Assembly (NCBI GenBank): GCA_947382445.1
Contig: CANCZH010000031.1
Span: forward strand, 1 to 20,344
DNA length: 20,344 nucleotides
Source: an uncultured Clostridium sp.
GTDB lineage: Bacteria; Bacillota_A; Clostridia; TANB77; CAG-508
Direction: 5' to 3'
Below, piece after piece: positions 1 through 7,978 of this stretch (position 1 is its first letter; every line of letters begins with the position of its first letter). Made by a program: the position numbers and the translations under genes. Under the pieces are notes generated by a model. That model saw only the letters and a list, made by a program, of their open reading frames with translations, was not told the DNA's origin and did not search any database.

Positions 1-359
1 CCTATTTTTATTTTATATCTATTTGTGTCATATCTATTTTAAACCTATAATATTATTTTTTAAAATAAAACAGCCATACACTTTTTTCTAATGTCATACA
101 ATATAAAAATAGTAAGATTTTTTTCTTACTATTTTCGGCTTTTTACTTTTTAACATTCTTTTTAATTTCTTAATATTTTTATCTTTTGTGCTTTTGTACT
201 CTTTTCACCTCCAATATATTATTTTTTTGATTTGTAATTTGTCTTTTTTTGATTTTAGTAGTTATATTATTAATACAATTTAATATTAAAAAAAGTTTCT
301 ATAACTAATAAAATTTTTCTTTATATATATTAGACGCTTAAAGTTTCATTTTTGTTTCA
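1..359. other. Gene-free AT-rich region at the window start
   Basis: I see no gene in these bases. The stretch lies downstream of maf on the minus strand and is almost entirely A/T. It holds one hairpin (106-135, listed separately). On the minus strand there is a strong Shine-Dalgarno-like GGAGGTGA at 205-212, but only very short reading frames follow it. It could be the remnant of a decayed gene or of a small peptide. Confidence 0.6.
106..135. terminator. Hairpin, possible intrinsic terminator
   Basis: AAAATAGTAAG (106-116) is perfectly complementary to 125-135, with an 8-base loop. The stem is 11 bp and A/T-rich. T-rich sequence follows on both strands, so direction is unclear. It could end the maf operon (minus strand, about 225 bases after the stop) or a plus-strand gene lying before the window. 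Confidence 0.4.
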
Positions 360-935
360 TTAAATATAATCTTTTATAATATCATATAATTTTGATGTTG
401 GTAGTCCAACTACACTATTATAGTCTCCTTCTATTTTTTCTACAAATACACAAAATTCATTTTGTATTCCATATGCTCCTGCTTTATCCATTGCTTTTCC
501 TGTTTTTATCCATTTTTCTATTTCTTTATCTGTTATATTTTTTAAATGGACCTTAACAGTATCAAAAGTTTTATGTTCTATTATTTTACCATTTTGCTTT
601 ATTATTACTGCTAATCCTGTATAGATTATATGTGTTTTATCTCCTGATATAAGCTGTTTTATCATTTCTTTTGCATGATTTTTATCATGTGGTTTCCCAT
701 ATATTTTTCCGTCTTTTGTTACAATTGTATCTGAGCCTATAATAATTCTATCTCCATCAGTTTTTTCATATATGTCTTTTGCTTTTATATATGCTAGATG
801 TTTTGCTTGTTCTTCTAAATTTAGTTTCTCGTCTATTGTTTCTTCTACTCCACTTGGCATAATTTCAAAGTTTTTTGTAATTAGTTCTAATAATTCTTTT
901 CTTCTTGGTGAGGCTGATGCTAATATAATTCTCAT
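360..935 (-). CDS. maf: Maf-family nucleoside triphosphate pyrophosphatase
   Basis: Maf proteins are cytoplasmic house-cleaning enzymes that hydrolyse non-canonical or modified NTPs to NMP plus pyrophosphate, and are linked to septum control. The 191-aa product opens with the signature ASASPRRKELL (residues 6-16), carries the catalytic-aspartate motif GSDTIV (67-72, Asp69), a KIYGKP motif (78-82), and later KAGAYGIQ and VVGLP. Length is normal for the family. I place the start at the ATG at 935 rather than an in-frame ATG six codons upstream, because AAGGAG lies 6 bases before it and the later start gives the canonical MRIILASASPRR. Only one base separates it from the stop of the upstream gene, and its ribosome binding site lies inside that gene's last codons, so the two are co-transcribed and probably translationally coupled. 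Confidence 0.93.
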   Translation of the reverse strand: MRIILASASPRRKELLELITKNFEIMPSGVEETIDEKLNLEEQAKHLAYIKAKDIYEKTDGDRIIIGSDTIVTKDGKIYGKPHDKNHAKEMIKQLISGDKTHIIYTGLAVIIKQNGKIIEHKTFDTVKVHLKNITDKEIEKWIKTGKAMDKAGAYGIQNEFCVFVEKIEGDYNSVVGLPTSKLYDIIKDYI

Positions 936-936
936 T

Positions 937-1548
937 TTATTCTCCTTGTTCATAATATTCTTCTATTTTTTTATCTAGTTCTTTATCTGATAATCTTAGC
1001 AAGTTATTATAATTATTTGGATTTTTTAAAATTTCTAATACTGTATATTTTCCATAAGTTTCAGCTATGTATCTAGCAATAAAATAACTATCATCAAAAT
1101 TAAAATAATCTTCGTTTTTAAATTTTGATATAGATGGTTTACTATATGTTTTAGTTTCAGTATTTAATCCTGTTATATATGTTGTTATGTCAAACCAATT
1201 TGGTACTTTTTTAAATGAGTTGTGTAATATAATATCAGCTACTGATTTACTTAGTATTTTTAGTATTGAGTCATAATTGTGTACTTTTCCAGGATTTAGT
1301 GGTGATAATATTCTTATAGTATTTTTGTCATTTTCCTCACAACATACACACCAGTCTTCCTTCTTTTCTCCAAATGTTTCCATATGAAGTTTTTCTATAT
1401 CATTATACACATATATTTTAATTTCTTTTTCATAGTCTAATATATCAAAATAATCTATTGCAGTATCATATCCATATAAGACTGCTTTTCTTATATCTGC
1501 TATTACTTCTTTATCTTCTGGCTTATAGTATAATTTAATATTTTTCAC
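937..1548 (-). CDS. Degenerate gluzincin (zinc peptidase MA-like) protein, no zinc site
   Basis: 203 aa with no signal peptide or membrane segment. The layout resembles peptidase-MA-like gluzincins: an N-terminal beta-rich half (KIYVYNDIEKLH, residues about 44-55), a strand with IRILSPLNPG, a helix where HExxH is expected, then PNWFDITTYITGL where the family has P-x-W-x-x-EG-L, then YIAETYGKYTVLEIL. The helix here reads KSVADIIL and the second-ligand Glu is also missing, so I infer it cannot bind zinc or cleave peptides. The start is GTG at 1548, supported by AGGGAGG placed 5 bases upstream. It is the first gene of a two-gene unit with maf. The fold assignment comes from pattern recognition only and needs a profile search. 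Function is unknown. Confidence 0.6.
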   Translation of the reverse strand: MKNIKLYYKPEDKEVIADIRKAVLYGYDTAIDYFDILDYEKEIKIYVYNDIEKLHMETFGEKKEDWCVCCEENDKNTIRILSPLNPGKVHNYDSILKILSKSVADIILHNSFKKVPNWFDITTYITGLNTETKTYSKPSISKFKNEDYFNFDDSYFIARYIAETYGKYTVLEILKNPNNYNNLLRLSDKELDKKIEEYYEQGE

Positions 1549-1571
1549 TTTTTCCTCCCTTTTTAGCTATT

Positions 1572-1601
1572 ATTATATTATCTTTAAGAGTTTTTTTACA
1601 A
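1572..1601 (-). promoter_or_regulatory. Predicted sigma-A promoter for the gene 937-1548 / maf unit
   Basis: On the minus strand TTGTAA (1596-1601) is followed after 18 bases by a perfect TATAAT (1572-1577), upstream of the GTG start at 1548. It lies in the short divergent gap shared with lepB. Confidence 0.5.
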
Positions 1602-1617
1602 GTATTTATATAAAATT

Positions 1618-1647
1618 TTGTTTATTTATTATTTTTTATGTTATAAT
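1618..1647 (+). promoter_or_regulatory. Predicted sigma-A promoter for lepB
   Basis: TTGTTT (1618-1623), 18-base spacer, then a perfect TATAAT (1642-1647). The lepB start lies 32 bases further, preceded by GAGGAA. The -35 box matches the consensus weakly. Confidence 0.45.
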
Positions 1648-1679
1648 TTGCTTTAGATTTTTTTGTGAGGAATTGATAT

Positions 1680-2375
1680 ATGAGTAAATTAGATGAATTT
1701 TTAGAATTAGGTAAAAAAGAAGAACCTGAAAATGCCAAAAATCCTCTTTCAAAAGAAATGAGAGAATGGATTATTTGTGTTTTTATTGCTGTAGTTTTAG
1801 CTCTGTTTTTTAGATATTTCATTGGTACACCTACTAAAGTACAAAGCATTTCTATGAATCCAACATTAATAGAAAATGATACTTTGATATTAAATAGACT
1901 TACTAAGACTTTTAAGAAGATGCCTAAACGTGGTGATATTATAACTTTTGAAGCTCCAAGTGTTGAGCAAATTGAATTTGATGATGTGGATTTTTCTAAT
2001 CCTGTTGCAATATATAATAATGAACCTAAAACTTTTATTGGTAAGTTTTTTTATTATGGTTTAGATGCTGGTAAAAAAAGTTATATAAAAAGAGTTATTG
2101 CTTTGCCTGGTGAACATTTAGAAATAAAAAATGATAGGGTTTATATTAATGGTAATTTGCTTGACGAGCCATATTTAGATTCTTCTGTTCAAACTACTCC
2201 TAATAATGGTGCTTTTTTTGATTTTGTCGTGCCTGATAATTGTGTATTTGCTATGGGAGATAATAGACCTAATAGTAAAGATTGTAGGATGTTTGGATGT
2301 ATTCCTCTTGATAGGATTGAAGGAATGGTTTTATTTAGATTATTTCCTCTAAACAAATTTGGAAATATTAATTAA
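1680..2375 (+). CDS. lepB: Type I signal peptidase (S26 family)
   Basis: Membrane-anchored serine protease that removes signal peptides from exported proteins outside the membrane. The 231-aa product has a charged cytoplasmic N-terminus, one membrane segment (about residues 30-47, WIICVFIAVVLALFFRYF), the catalytic serine in SISMNPTL (Ser58), the general-base lysine in YIKRVIALPGE (Lys137), and the conserved box AMGDNRPNSKDCRMFG (191-206). A single N-terminal membrane segment is typical of Gram-positive SipS-like enzymes. The segment between Ser58 and Lys137 is longer than in minimal SipS enzymes (about residues 95-132). GAGGAA supports the start. It stands alone on the plus strand, divergent from the maf unit and convergent with the transporter operon. 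Confidence 0.95.
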   Translation: MSKLDEFLELGKKEEPENAKNPLSKEMREWIICVFIAVVLALFFRYFIGTPTKVQSISMNPTLIENDTLILNRLTKTFKKMPKRGDIITFEAPSVEQIEFDDVDFSNPVAIYNNEPKTFIGKFFYYGLDAGKKSYIKRVIALPGEHLEIKNDRVYINGNLLDEPYLDSSVQTTPNNGAFFDFVVPDNCVFAMGDNRPNSKDCRMFGCIPLDRIEGMVLFRLFPLNKFGNIN

Positions 2376-2402
2376 TGTATAATAAATTTTTTTAAAATTA
2401 TT

Positions 2403-2541
2403 TGCAAACAATTCAAGTTATATATTTTTTGCTCCTTGCTGTCGCACTCTCCATTTTTTAAGTTTTATGGATGAGTGCGACAATCGCACTCGTTTGATCG
2501 CTACGCGTCGCATAAAAGCTATATAACTTGAATTGTTTGCA
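2403..2541. repeat. Structured inverted-repeat element (MITE-like or RNA element)
   Basis: A perfect 22-bp terminal inverted repeat (2403-2424 and 2520-2541, starting TGCAAACAATTC) encloses about 95 bases that are clearly richer in G+C than the surroundings. Inside, GTCGCACTC (2441-2449) pairs with GAGTGCGAC (2473-2481), and a second CGCACTC copy (2485-2491) could compete for the same partner. It lies between the convergent lepB and permease genes, so it may also work as a bidirectional terminator. There is no coding potential. Another element with similar layout but different sequence lies at 17065-17215. Confidence 0.6.
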
Positions 2542-2557
2542 TTTAAAATTATATAAT

Positions 2558-4642
2558 CTAACCTTCTTTAATTATTTGTTTACTACCAATATATGTTGCT
2601 ATAAAATATGCTCCATATATTGCTCCCATTATAAGCACTGTTGCTATTATTGATGGTAATAATTCTTTTGCATCTGCTAATCCTTCTAGTAATGTTAATG
2701 CAAATTTTATTCCAAATATTGAATGCATTATTGCTAATACAAGTGGCATTAAGAAAAATATACCTATTTGCCAGAACAACGCTTTATTTATCATTTTTTC
2801 ATCACAACCAATTTTTCTTAGTATGGTGTATCTCTGTTTATTGTCTGAACTTTCTGTTAATTGTTTTAATGCTAAAATTGCACTACTTGCAATTAAGAAG
2901 ATTACTCCTAAGTAAATTGCTATAAATGTTACTATTGTTGCTAAACCTACACTTGCTTCCATTATTGATATTTTAGTTTGTCCATCTATTTCTAATCCAT
3001 TATTTGATAGATTTTGAATAAGTCCTGAATCTGTACTTGAAAATATTTTTTCTATTTCTTGTACTTCATCTTCTGTATCTGCATTATAGTTTGCAACTAA
3101 TAACATTTTTTCTTTCATATCTTCTGTTAATTTACATCTATCTGGAACAAGGATTATTCCTGTATTTATATGGCTTCCTGCCATCTCAACGTATCCTTCT
3201 TGACATTCTTTATATTTTGATTTATATGTTTTTCCTGCAATCTCTAAAGTATTTCCATTTTGTAGTATTGGGTCTCTAACTGATTTCATGCTTTTGTAAT
3301 CACAAATTACAATATATTCATCATCATTTAGAGTATATTGTGGTATTCCATATAATTTAGCAACTTTATTATAATCTGATATCTTTACTATTTCTTCTGG
3401 TGTATCATATTGTAACATTGAGAATTGTTTTTTTACTTCTTCTAAATTTTCTCTGAAGAAATCTCCCCAAGTTAAATCACTACTTGCATATATTGAAATC
3501 TCTATTGTATCTTTTAGTACATTCATATCAAGACCATTATTTTGTAGTGTTTCTATAACTGAAATTTTTGAGTCTTCTCTTTGTTTTTCTGTGTAGACTT
3601 TTTCTTTTCCATATATAATAGCTTTTTCTGGTAAATTTGCTTTCTTATATAAATTGATATCTACTGGTGTCATTTCTACTAGCTCGCCTTGTAATGTATT
3701 TTTTAATGAAAGACTTGATGATAATATTGATATTGTCATAAATAGCATTAAACAAATTACACTCATACTAATTACTGTTGTATTTATTTTATTGTTTAAT
3801 TGTCTTAAAATGAACATGTTGGTTCCTTTTAAGTATGTTTTCTTCATAGATTGTATTACTTGTAATATAAATCCTGATAAAGACCAAAAAATTAATATTG
3901 TTGACACAATTCCTAAAATTATTGGTGGCAATAGCTTTTCAGCCCTGTCTAATGATTTAACATCTCCTGTTACTTTCCAATATGCATATCCTAACATTGT
4001 ACATGCAATAATAAATACTATAATAGAAATTATTGGATTTTTTATTTTTATTTCTTCATTTTTCTTTGTTGCTGTAAGCAAATTAATTAATTTGTATCTT
4101 GATATTGTAATTGTATTAAATATCATTACTGCTACATACATTACTGCAAAATATACGCATGTTTTTATACAAGCATCCTTAGAAAATACAAATTCAAATT
4201 TACTTAAATCTGCTGCGAATAGTTTTGCTACTAATATTGACATGAATTGTGATGCAAATATTCCTACAACAATTCCTATTGTAAGTGATATTATTCCTAC
4301 AAATATTGTTTCAATTAAGATTATTTTGGATATTTGTCTTCTTCCCATTCCAAGTGTCATATATATTCCAAATTCTTTTTTTCTTCTATTTACTAGGAAG
4401 TTATTTGCATATACAAGTAGTAATCCTAAAACTACTGCTACAAATACAGATACCATTCCTAACATTTCTATCATAAGTCTAATTATTGATCTTGTAGATT
4501 CTGAAACTGTTAACATAGCTTGTTGGCTATCTAATGAGTTGAACATATAAAATATTGCTACACCTAATACAAGTGTTAAAAAGTATATTCCATAGTCTTT
4601 AATACTCTTTCTCATATTTTTGAATGATAATTTAAATAACAT
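2558..4642 (-). CDS. Bce-type (FtsX-like) ABC transporter permease
   Basis: 694-aa membrane protein with the BceB/VraG layout: ten predicted membrane segments (about residues 18-35, 57-80, 107-133, 161-180, 204-221, 239-264, 286-309, 566-590, 622-646, 661-686) and one large extracellular domain (about 310-560) between segments seven and eight. Permeases of this kind sense cell-wall-active peptides such as bacitracin or lantibiotics and free their lipid targets, usually signalling to a BceS-type kinase. Such a kinase lies upstream at 6290-7301. The gene overlaps the ATPase gene by 11 bases and has GGAGGTGA before its ATG. The substrate cannot be read from sequence. Confidence 0.9.
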   Translation of the reverse strand: MLFKLSFKNMRKSIKDYGIYFLTLVLGVAIFYMFNSLDSQQAMLTVSESTRSIIRLMIEMLGMVSVFVAVVLGLLLVYANNFLVNRRKKEFGIYMTLGMGRRQISKIILIETIFVGIISLTIGIVVGIFASQFMSILVAKLFAADLSKFEFVFSKDACIKTCVYFAVMYVAVMIFNTITISRYKLINLLTATKKNEEIKIKNPIISIIVFIIACTMLGYAYWKVTGDVKSLDRAEKLLPPIILGIVSTILIFWSLSGFILQVIQSMKKTYLKGTNMFILRQLNNKINTTVISMSVICLMLFMTISILSSSLSLKNTLQGELVEMTPVDINLYKKANLPEKAIIYGKEKVYTEKQREDSKISVIETLQNNGLDMNVLKDTIEISIYASSDLTWGDFFRENLEEVKKQFSMLQYDTPEEIVKISDYNKVAKLYGIPQYTLNDDEYIVICDYKSMKSVRDPILQNGNTLEIAGKTYKSKYKECQEGYVEMAGSHINTGIILVPDRCKLTEDMKEKMLLVANYNADTEDEVQEIEKIFSSTDSGLIQNLSNNGLEIDGQTKISIMEASVGLATIVTFIAIYLGVIFLIASSAILALKQLTESSDNKQRYTILRKIGCDEKMINKALFWQIGIFFLMPLVLAIMHSIFGIKFALTLLEGLADAKELLPSIIATVLIMGAIYGAYFIATYIGSKQIIKEG

Positions 4643-5396
4643 CGTTCAAATCACCTCCAAGAAGTGTTTGCACCTCAATTATTTTTTCAAAGAATTGTTT
4701 TCTTGTGTCTGTTCCTTTTATTAATTCATTAAAGATTTTTCCATCTTTTATAAATAATATTCTTTCTGCATAGCTTGCTGTAAAAGCGTCATGTGTAACC
4801 ATAGCTATTGTTGAACCTAGCTTTTTATTAAGGATTTCAAAGCTTTCTAGTAATTGTCTAGCTGCTTTTGAATCTAATGCTCCAGTTGGTTCATCTGCTA
4901 GTATCAATTTTGGATTTGTTATTATTGCTCTAGCTGCTGCTACTCTTTGTTTTTGTCCTCCTGAAATTTGATATGGATATTTTTTTAATATTTCTGTTAT
5001 TCCTAATTTTTCAGCTACTTCTTTTACTCTTGTGTGTATTTCTTTTGCGTTTACTTTTTGTATTGTTAATGCTAGTGCTATGTTTTCATATGCTGTTAAA
5101 GTGTCTAATAAGTTAAAGTCTTGAAATATGAATCCTAATTCTTCTCTTCTGAATTTGTTTAATTTGTTTCCTTTTAATTTTGTAATGTCTTGATTGTTTA
5201 TTATAATGTTTCCTGATGTTACTCTGTCTATTGTTGAAATACAATTTAGAAGTGTTGTTTTTCCGCTTCCACTTGCTCCCATTATCCCAACAAATTCACC
5301 TTTTTCTATATCAAAGCTTATGTTGTCAATAGCTTTTGTTAGGTTTGATTTGTTGCCATAGTATTTTTCAATATTCTTAACTTCTAATACTTTCAT
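4632..5396 (-). CDS. Bce-type ABC transporter ATP-binding protein
   Basis: 254-aa ATPase of the MacB/LolD/BceA group. Walker A is GASGSGKT (40-47), the Q-loop is around FQDFNLLD (91-98), the signature ISGGQKQR is at 144-151, Walker B LILADEP at 164-170 with the D-loop GALD just after, and the H-loop histidine is in MVTHDAF (199-205). It powers the permease encoded immediately downstream (11-base overlap). The start has AAAGGAA upstream and a well-formed promoter 47 bases away, so the pair can be transcribed independently of the kinase operon. Its Walker A contains an out-of-frame CGG (AGC-GGA, 5263-5265) with no frame disturbance. Confidence 0.93.
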   Translation of the reverse strand: MKVLEVKNIEKYYGNKSNLTKAIDNISFDIEKGEFVGIMGASGSGKTTLLNCISTIDRVTSGNIIINNQDITKLKGNKLNKFRREELGFIFQDFNLLDTLTAYENIALALTIQKVNAKEIHTRVKEVAEKLGITEILKKYPYQISGGQKQRVAAARAIITNPKLILADEPTGALDSKAARQLLESFEILNKKLGSTIAMVTHDAFTASYAERILFIKDGKIFNELIKGTDTRKQFFEKIIEVQTLLGGDLNDVI

Positions 5397-5442
5397 TTTT
5401 TTAATTCCTTTCTTCTATTTGCCTTAATTATATTGCTATATT

Positions 5443-5471
5443 ATTATACTTGCCATTGATTTAACTTTCAA
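5443..5471 (-). promoter_or_regulatory. Predicted sigma-A promoter of the ABC transporter genes
   Basis: On the minus strand TTGAAA (5466-5471), a 17-base spacer and a perfect TATAAT (5443-5448) stand upstream of the ATPase start at 5396. This is the best-formed promoter in the window. Its separation from the upstream operon by a long hairpin suggests separate control, probably by the response regulator at 7298-7966 as in Bce systems. I could not define an operator. Confidence 0.7.
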
Positions 5472-5529
5472 TAACCTTACGATTTTGCAAGTTTACTAAA
5501 AACATTTCATTTTCTCCTTTTGAATATAA

Positions 5530-5632
5530 AAAAGGAATCAGAGTTTAGCCTGAAGTAATAGAATAAATGTAAACACATTCTTTTTGTGTCTACATTTACT
5601 TTATCACTTCAAGTTTAGCCCTAATTCCTTTT
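5530..5632 (-). terminator. 48-bp imperfect hairpin, probable terminator or RNA element after the NUDIX gene
   Basis: Positions 5530-5577 and 5585-5632 form a gap-free 48-position stem with a 7-base loop. There are ten non-identical positions. Read as minus-strand RNA, six are G-U wobbles and four are mismatches; read as plus-strand RNA only three are wobbles. The asymmetry favours function as minus-strand RNA, and on that strand the stem ends in CCTTTTTTAT, like a terminator U-tract. It is far longer than an ordinary terminator. Confidence 0.6.
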
Positions 5633-5784
5633 CTTTTTTAAGTTCCAATTTATGGCTGGATTCACCACTTTTTTGCTTTAAGTAATATTGCTTATTACTT
5701 TTACATTTTTAATATATCATATTCTGTCAGTATATTCAATATAAATTTCTCTTCTATTTTCTCTATTTTTCGGCATTTAATCAT

Positions 5785-6270
5785 TTAAGCCTCTTTTAAT
5801 TCATAGTTTACACCTAAAATATTTTCATCTTCATCTACTTTAATGTGCATTTTAAAATTGTATTTATCATCAATAAGTCCAGTAATAAAGAATCTGTCTA
5901 AAAGCATTATACAAGATAGTAATTTCTCTTTTTGTAATAATTCTTTTATACTAATCCATTCTGATGTATTTTCTTCAAAATCTTGTGTTTCACCTTTATG
6001 TTCATTGCAAAGAAAGACTTTCATTTCATATTTTCTATTTGGATATTCTATTATCATAAATCCTTTATCTTTTAGGTTCTTAATTTCTAATCCTGTTTCT
6101 TCTTTCATTTCTCTTATAGCTGTTTGTTCTGGCTTCTCTCCATCTTCAATTTTCCCACCAAGTATATCATAATATCCTTGTTTATTATTTCCTTCTTTAT
6201 ATTTTGTAACTGCTATTTTATCATTTTCTATTAAATAGCATCTAACTGCTCTTCTTGTTTTTTTATCCAT
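5785..6270 (-). CDS. NUDIX hydrolase
   Basis: 161-aa cytoplasmic protein with a complete Nudix box from about residue 38: GGKIEDGE, then seven residues, then REMKEETGLE, matching Gx5Ex7REUxEExGU. The family hydrolyses nucleoside diphosphates linked to another group, using divalent metal held by the glutamates. The particular substrate is not predictable. The tail (about residues 125-161) is unrelated to the box. The ATG follows the histidine kinase stop by 19 bases, with AAGGAAT as ribosome binding site, so it is the last gene of the ccdA-tlpA-regulator-kinase operon. Why a NUDIX enzyme sits there is unclear. Confidence 0.87.
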   Translation of the reverse strand: MDKKTRRAVRCYLIENDKIAVTKYKEGNNKQGYYDILGGKIEDGEKPEQTAIREMKEETGLEIKNLKDKGFMIIEYPNRKYEMKVFLCNEHKGETQDFEENTSEWISIKELLQKEKLLSCIMLLDRFFITGLIDDKYNFKMHIKVDEDENILGVNYELKEA

Positions 6271-6289
6271 TTTCTATTCCTTTTCTATT

Positions 6290-7301
6290 TTACATTTCTG
6301 TAAAACTATTTTTAGGAAAAATAAGTTTTATTTCTGTCCATTCATTTTCTTTTGATTCTATTTCTATTCCCATTCCTAAATTTATACATAATTTTTTACA
6401 TAAATATAGCCCAATTCCTGTTGATTTTTTTCCTATTCTTCCATTTGTTCCTGTAAAACCTTTGTTAAAAACTCTTGAAATTTCTGATTCTTTTATTCCT
6501 ATACCATTATCTTTAATTTTTAATATTACTTTTTCTTTCTTTTCTTCTGCTTCACATATTATTTCAGGACTTGTTTCTTTTTTGTATTTTATACTATTTT
6601 GAATTATTTGATTTAATATGAATTGCGTCCATTTTGAATCTGTGTAAATTGTTTGTTCTATATTTTCTGTTTCAATTTTAATTTTCTGACTTATTAATGT
6701 TTTTTTGTTTTTCTTTATTGCTTCATTTACTATATCTTTTAAATTACATTTTTTAATATAATAATCTTTGTTTGCAATTTCACTTCTTGCATAATATAAA
6801 GCTTGTTCAATGTAATTCTCTATTTCGTTTATCTCTTCTTCGATATTTTTAGTTGTTTCATTTAAATTATTTTCTATTATCATTTTGCTTGTTGCAATTG
6901 GTAATTTTATTTCATGTATCCATAATTCTATATAATCTTTATATTCTTCTCCGAATTTGCTTGTATTCTTTTATTCTGTCAATCATAGATTTATCGGTTT
7001 CTTGTAATATCTCTACTAATATTTTTTCTTCTATTGTTTCTGGTGCATTTAGCATTTCTGCTATTAGATATTTATCTTCTAATCTTTCTAATTTTCCTAA
7101 TGTATCACTATAAAATCTATTCTTTTTATTGTATTCTAAAAATGTTCCTAAAAAATATGCTATTAGTATAATTAAACAAATAAATATTCTTATTTTAAAA
7201 TTTATTTCATATATTAGTAAGATTATTTCTACTTGAATTATGGCAAATATAAGTAGCATTATTGTTTTCCATCTATCTTTTAAGAAATCTTTATATTTCA
7301 T
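6290..7301 (-). CDS. BceS-type intramembrane-sensing histidine kinase, read through a +1 frameshift at CGG
   Basis: In zero frame the gene stops after 120 codons (TAA at 6939-6941); the rest is in the +1 frame. Skipping the C of the in-frame CGG codon 117 (6951-6953; ATT-C-GGA) joins them into 336 aa, the usual BceS length. Two membrane segments with almost no loop (about residues 12-30 and 35-55) are typical of kinases that sense through a partner transporter. The phospho-acceptor is His129 in ELWIHEIKLPIA, encoded only in the second frame. The catalytic part has LNQIIQNSIKY (N box), DNGIGI, GFTGTNGR and STGIGLYL. It overlaps the regulator gene by 4 bases (ATGA). The probable partner is the permease at 2558-4642. 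Without the shift, no phosphorylatable protein is made. A true pseudogene remains the alternative. Confidence 0.85.
6951..6953 (-). other. Candidate programmed +1 frameshift site, CGG (kinase)
   Basis: Minus-strand sequence CAA-ATT-CGG-AGA-AGA-ATA-TAA in zero frame. Omitting the C (complement of 6953) gives CAA-ATT-GGA-GAA-GAA, i.e. Gln-Ile-Gly-Glu-Glu, leading straight into the H-box. The zero-frame stop comes four codons after CGG. Confidence 0.75.
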
Positions 7302-7966
7302 TTTAGAATATAACCTTGTCCTCTCTTAGTTTCTATTACATCATATATTTCTATGCTTTCTAATTTGTTTCTTAATCTTGTTACATTTACTGTTAATGTA
7401 TTATCATCTATAAAATCTTCTGTATCCCATAAATAGTTCATCATTTCATCTCTTGATACTATTTTCCCTTTATTTTTTACTAAATATTTTAATATCTTCA
7501 ATTCATTTAATGTTAATTCTGCTTGTTTGTTTTCTTTTTGAATTATGCTTTTTGACGTATTTAGTATAAATTCACCACAGTTTATTTTTTCTTGTTCTGT
7601 TATGTTATTTCTTCTTTTTAGTATTGCGTTTATTTTTGCAAGTAGTATTTGACTATTAAATGGTTTTGTTACATAGTTATCTGCACCATAATTCATTGAT
7701 ATTAATTCGTCTATTTCTGTATCTCTACTTGTTACCATTATTATTGGAGTGTCTATTGTTTTACGTAGTTCTTTTAGTATAAATTCGCCATCATAGTTTG
7801 GTAAATTTATATCTAATAATATTAAATCTGAATTTTCGTGTATTACGTCTTGTATAGTGTTATCAAATTTTTCTAATGATTTAGCTAAATATCCATTTCT
7901 ATTTAAAAATATTTCTAATTCATGTCTTAGTTTTTCATCATCTTCTATTATTAAAATGTTTTGCAT
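7298..7966 (-). CDS. OmpR/PhoB-type response regulator
   Basis: 222 aa with an N-terminal receiver domain (about 1-115) and a C-terminal winged-helix DNA-binding domain (about 125-222). Acidic pocket Glu8/Asp9/Asp10, phosphorylation site Asp52 in LLDINLP, switch residue in MVTSRD (78-82) and Lys101 in VTKPF are all present. The DNA-binding half has LTLNELKILKYL and ends VIETKRGQGYILK. AAGGAG lies 9 bases before the ATG and overlaps the stop of the thioredoxin gene; the stop overlaps the kinase ATG. By gene position and kinase type it should control the Bce-type transporter downstream, perhaps from the promoter at 5443-5471. Confidence 0.93.
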   Translation of the reverse strand: MQNILIIEDDEKLRHELEIFLNRNGYLAKSLEKFDNTIQDVIHENSDLILLDINLPNYDGEFILKELRKTIDTPIIMVTSRDTEIDELISMNYGADNYVTKPFNSQILLAKINAILKRRNNITEQEKINCGEFILNTSKSIIQKENKQAELTLNELKILKYLVKNKGKIVSRDEMMNYLWDTEDFIDDNTLTVNVTRLRNKLESIEIYDVIETKRGQGYILK

Positions 7967-7978
7967 AATTTTTTCTCC

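Larger units (their letters stand above)
5397..5784. other. Gene-free spacer between NUDIX and transporter genes
   Basis: 388 bases without a convincing gene. It contains the promoter at 5443-5471 and the long hairpin at 5530-5632. A 14-codon frame on the minus strand (5461-5505) has AAAGGAG nearby, but it runs into the -35 box, so I do not call it. Confidence 0.6.

Noticed and set aside
2403..2541. Attachment site or insertion sequence
   Set aside because: There is no transposase or integrase gene in or next to the element, and target-site duplications are not clear.
3654..4550. 298-codon plus-strand open frame opposite the permease gene
   Set aside because: It is antisense to a clear permease with full family structure, has no ribosome binding site I can see, and looks like the mirror of membrane-protein codons.
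5461..5505. 14-codon leader peptide before the ABC transporter
   Set aside because: It has a nearby ribosome binding site, but it overlaps the -35 box of the predicted promoter and would not be in the main transcript.
6939..6973. Slippage on the AAAA run (6969-6972) as the kinase frameshift
   Set aside because: Possible by frame, but it would give Lys-Asn-Thr-Ser-Lys-Phe-Gly, while the CGG explanation gives Lys-Gln-Ile-Gly-Glu-Glu and is shared with two other genes that have no such run.
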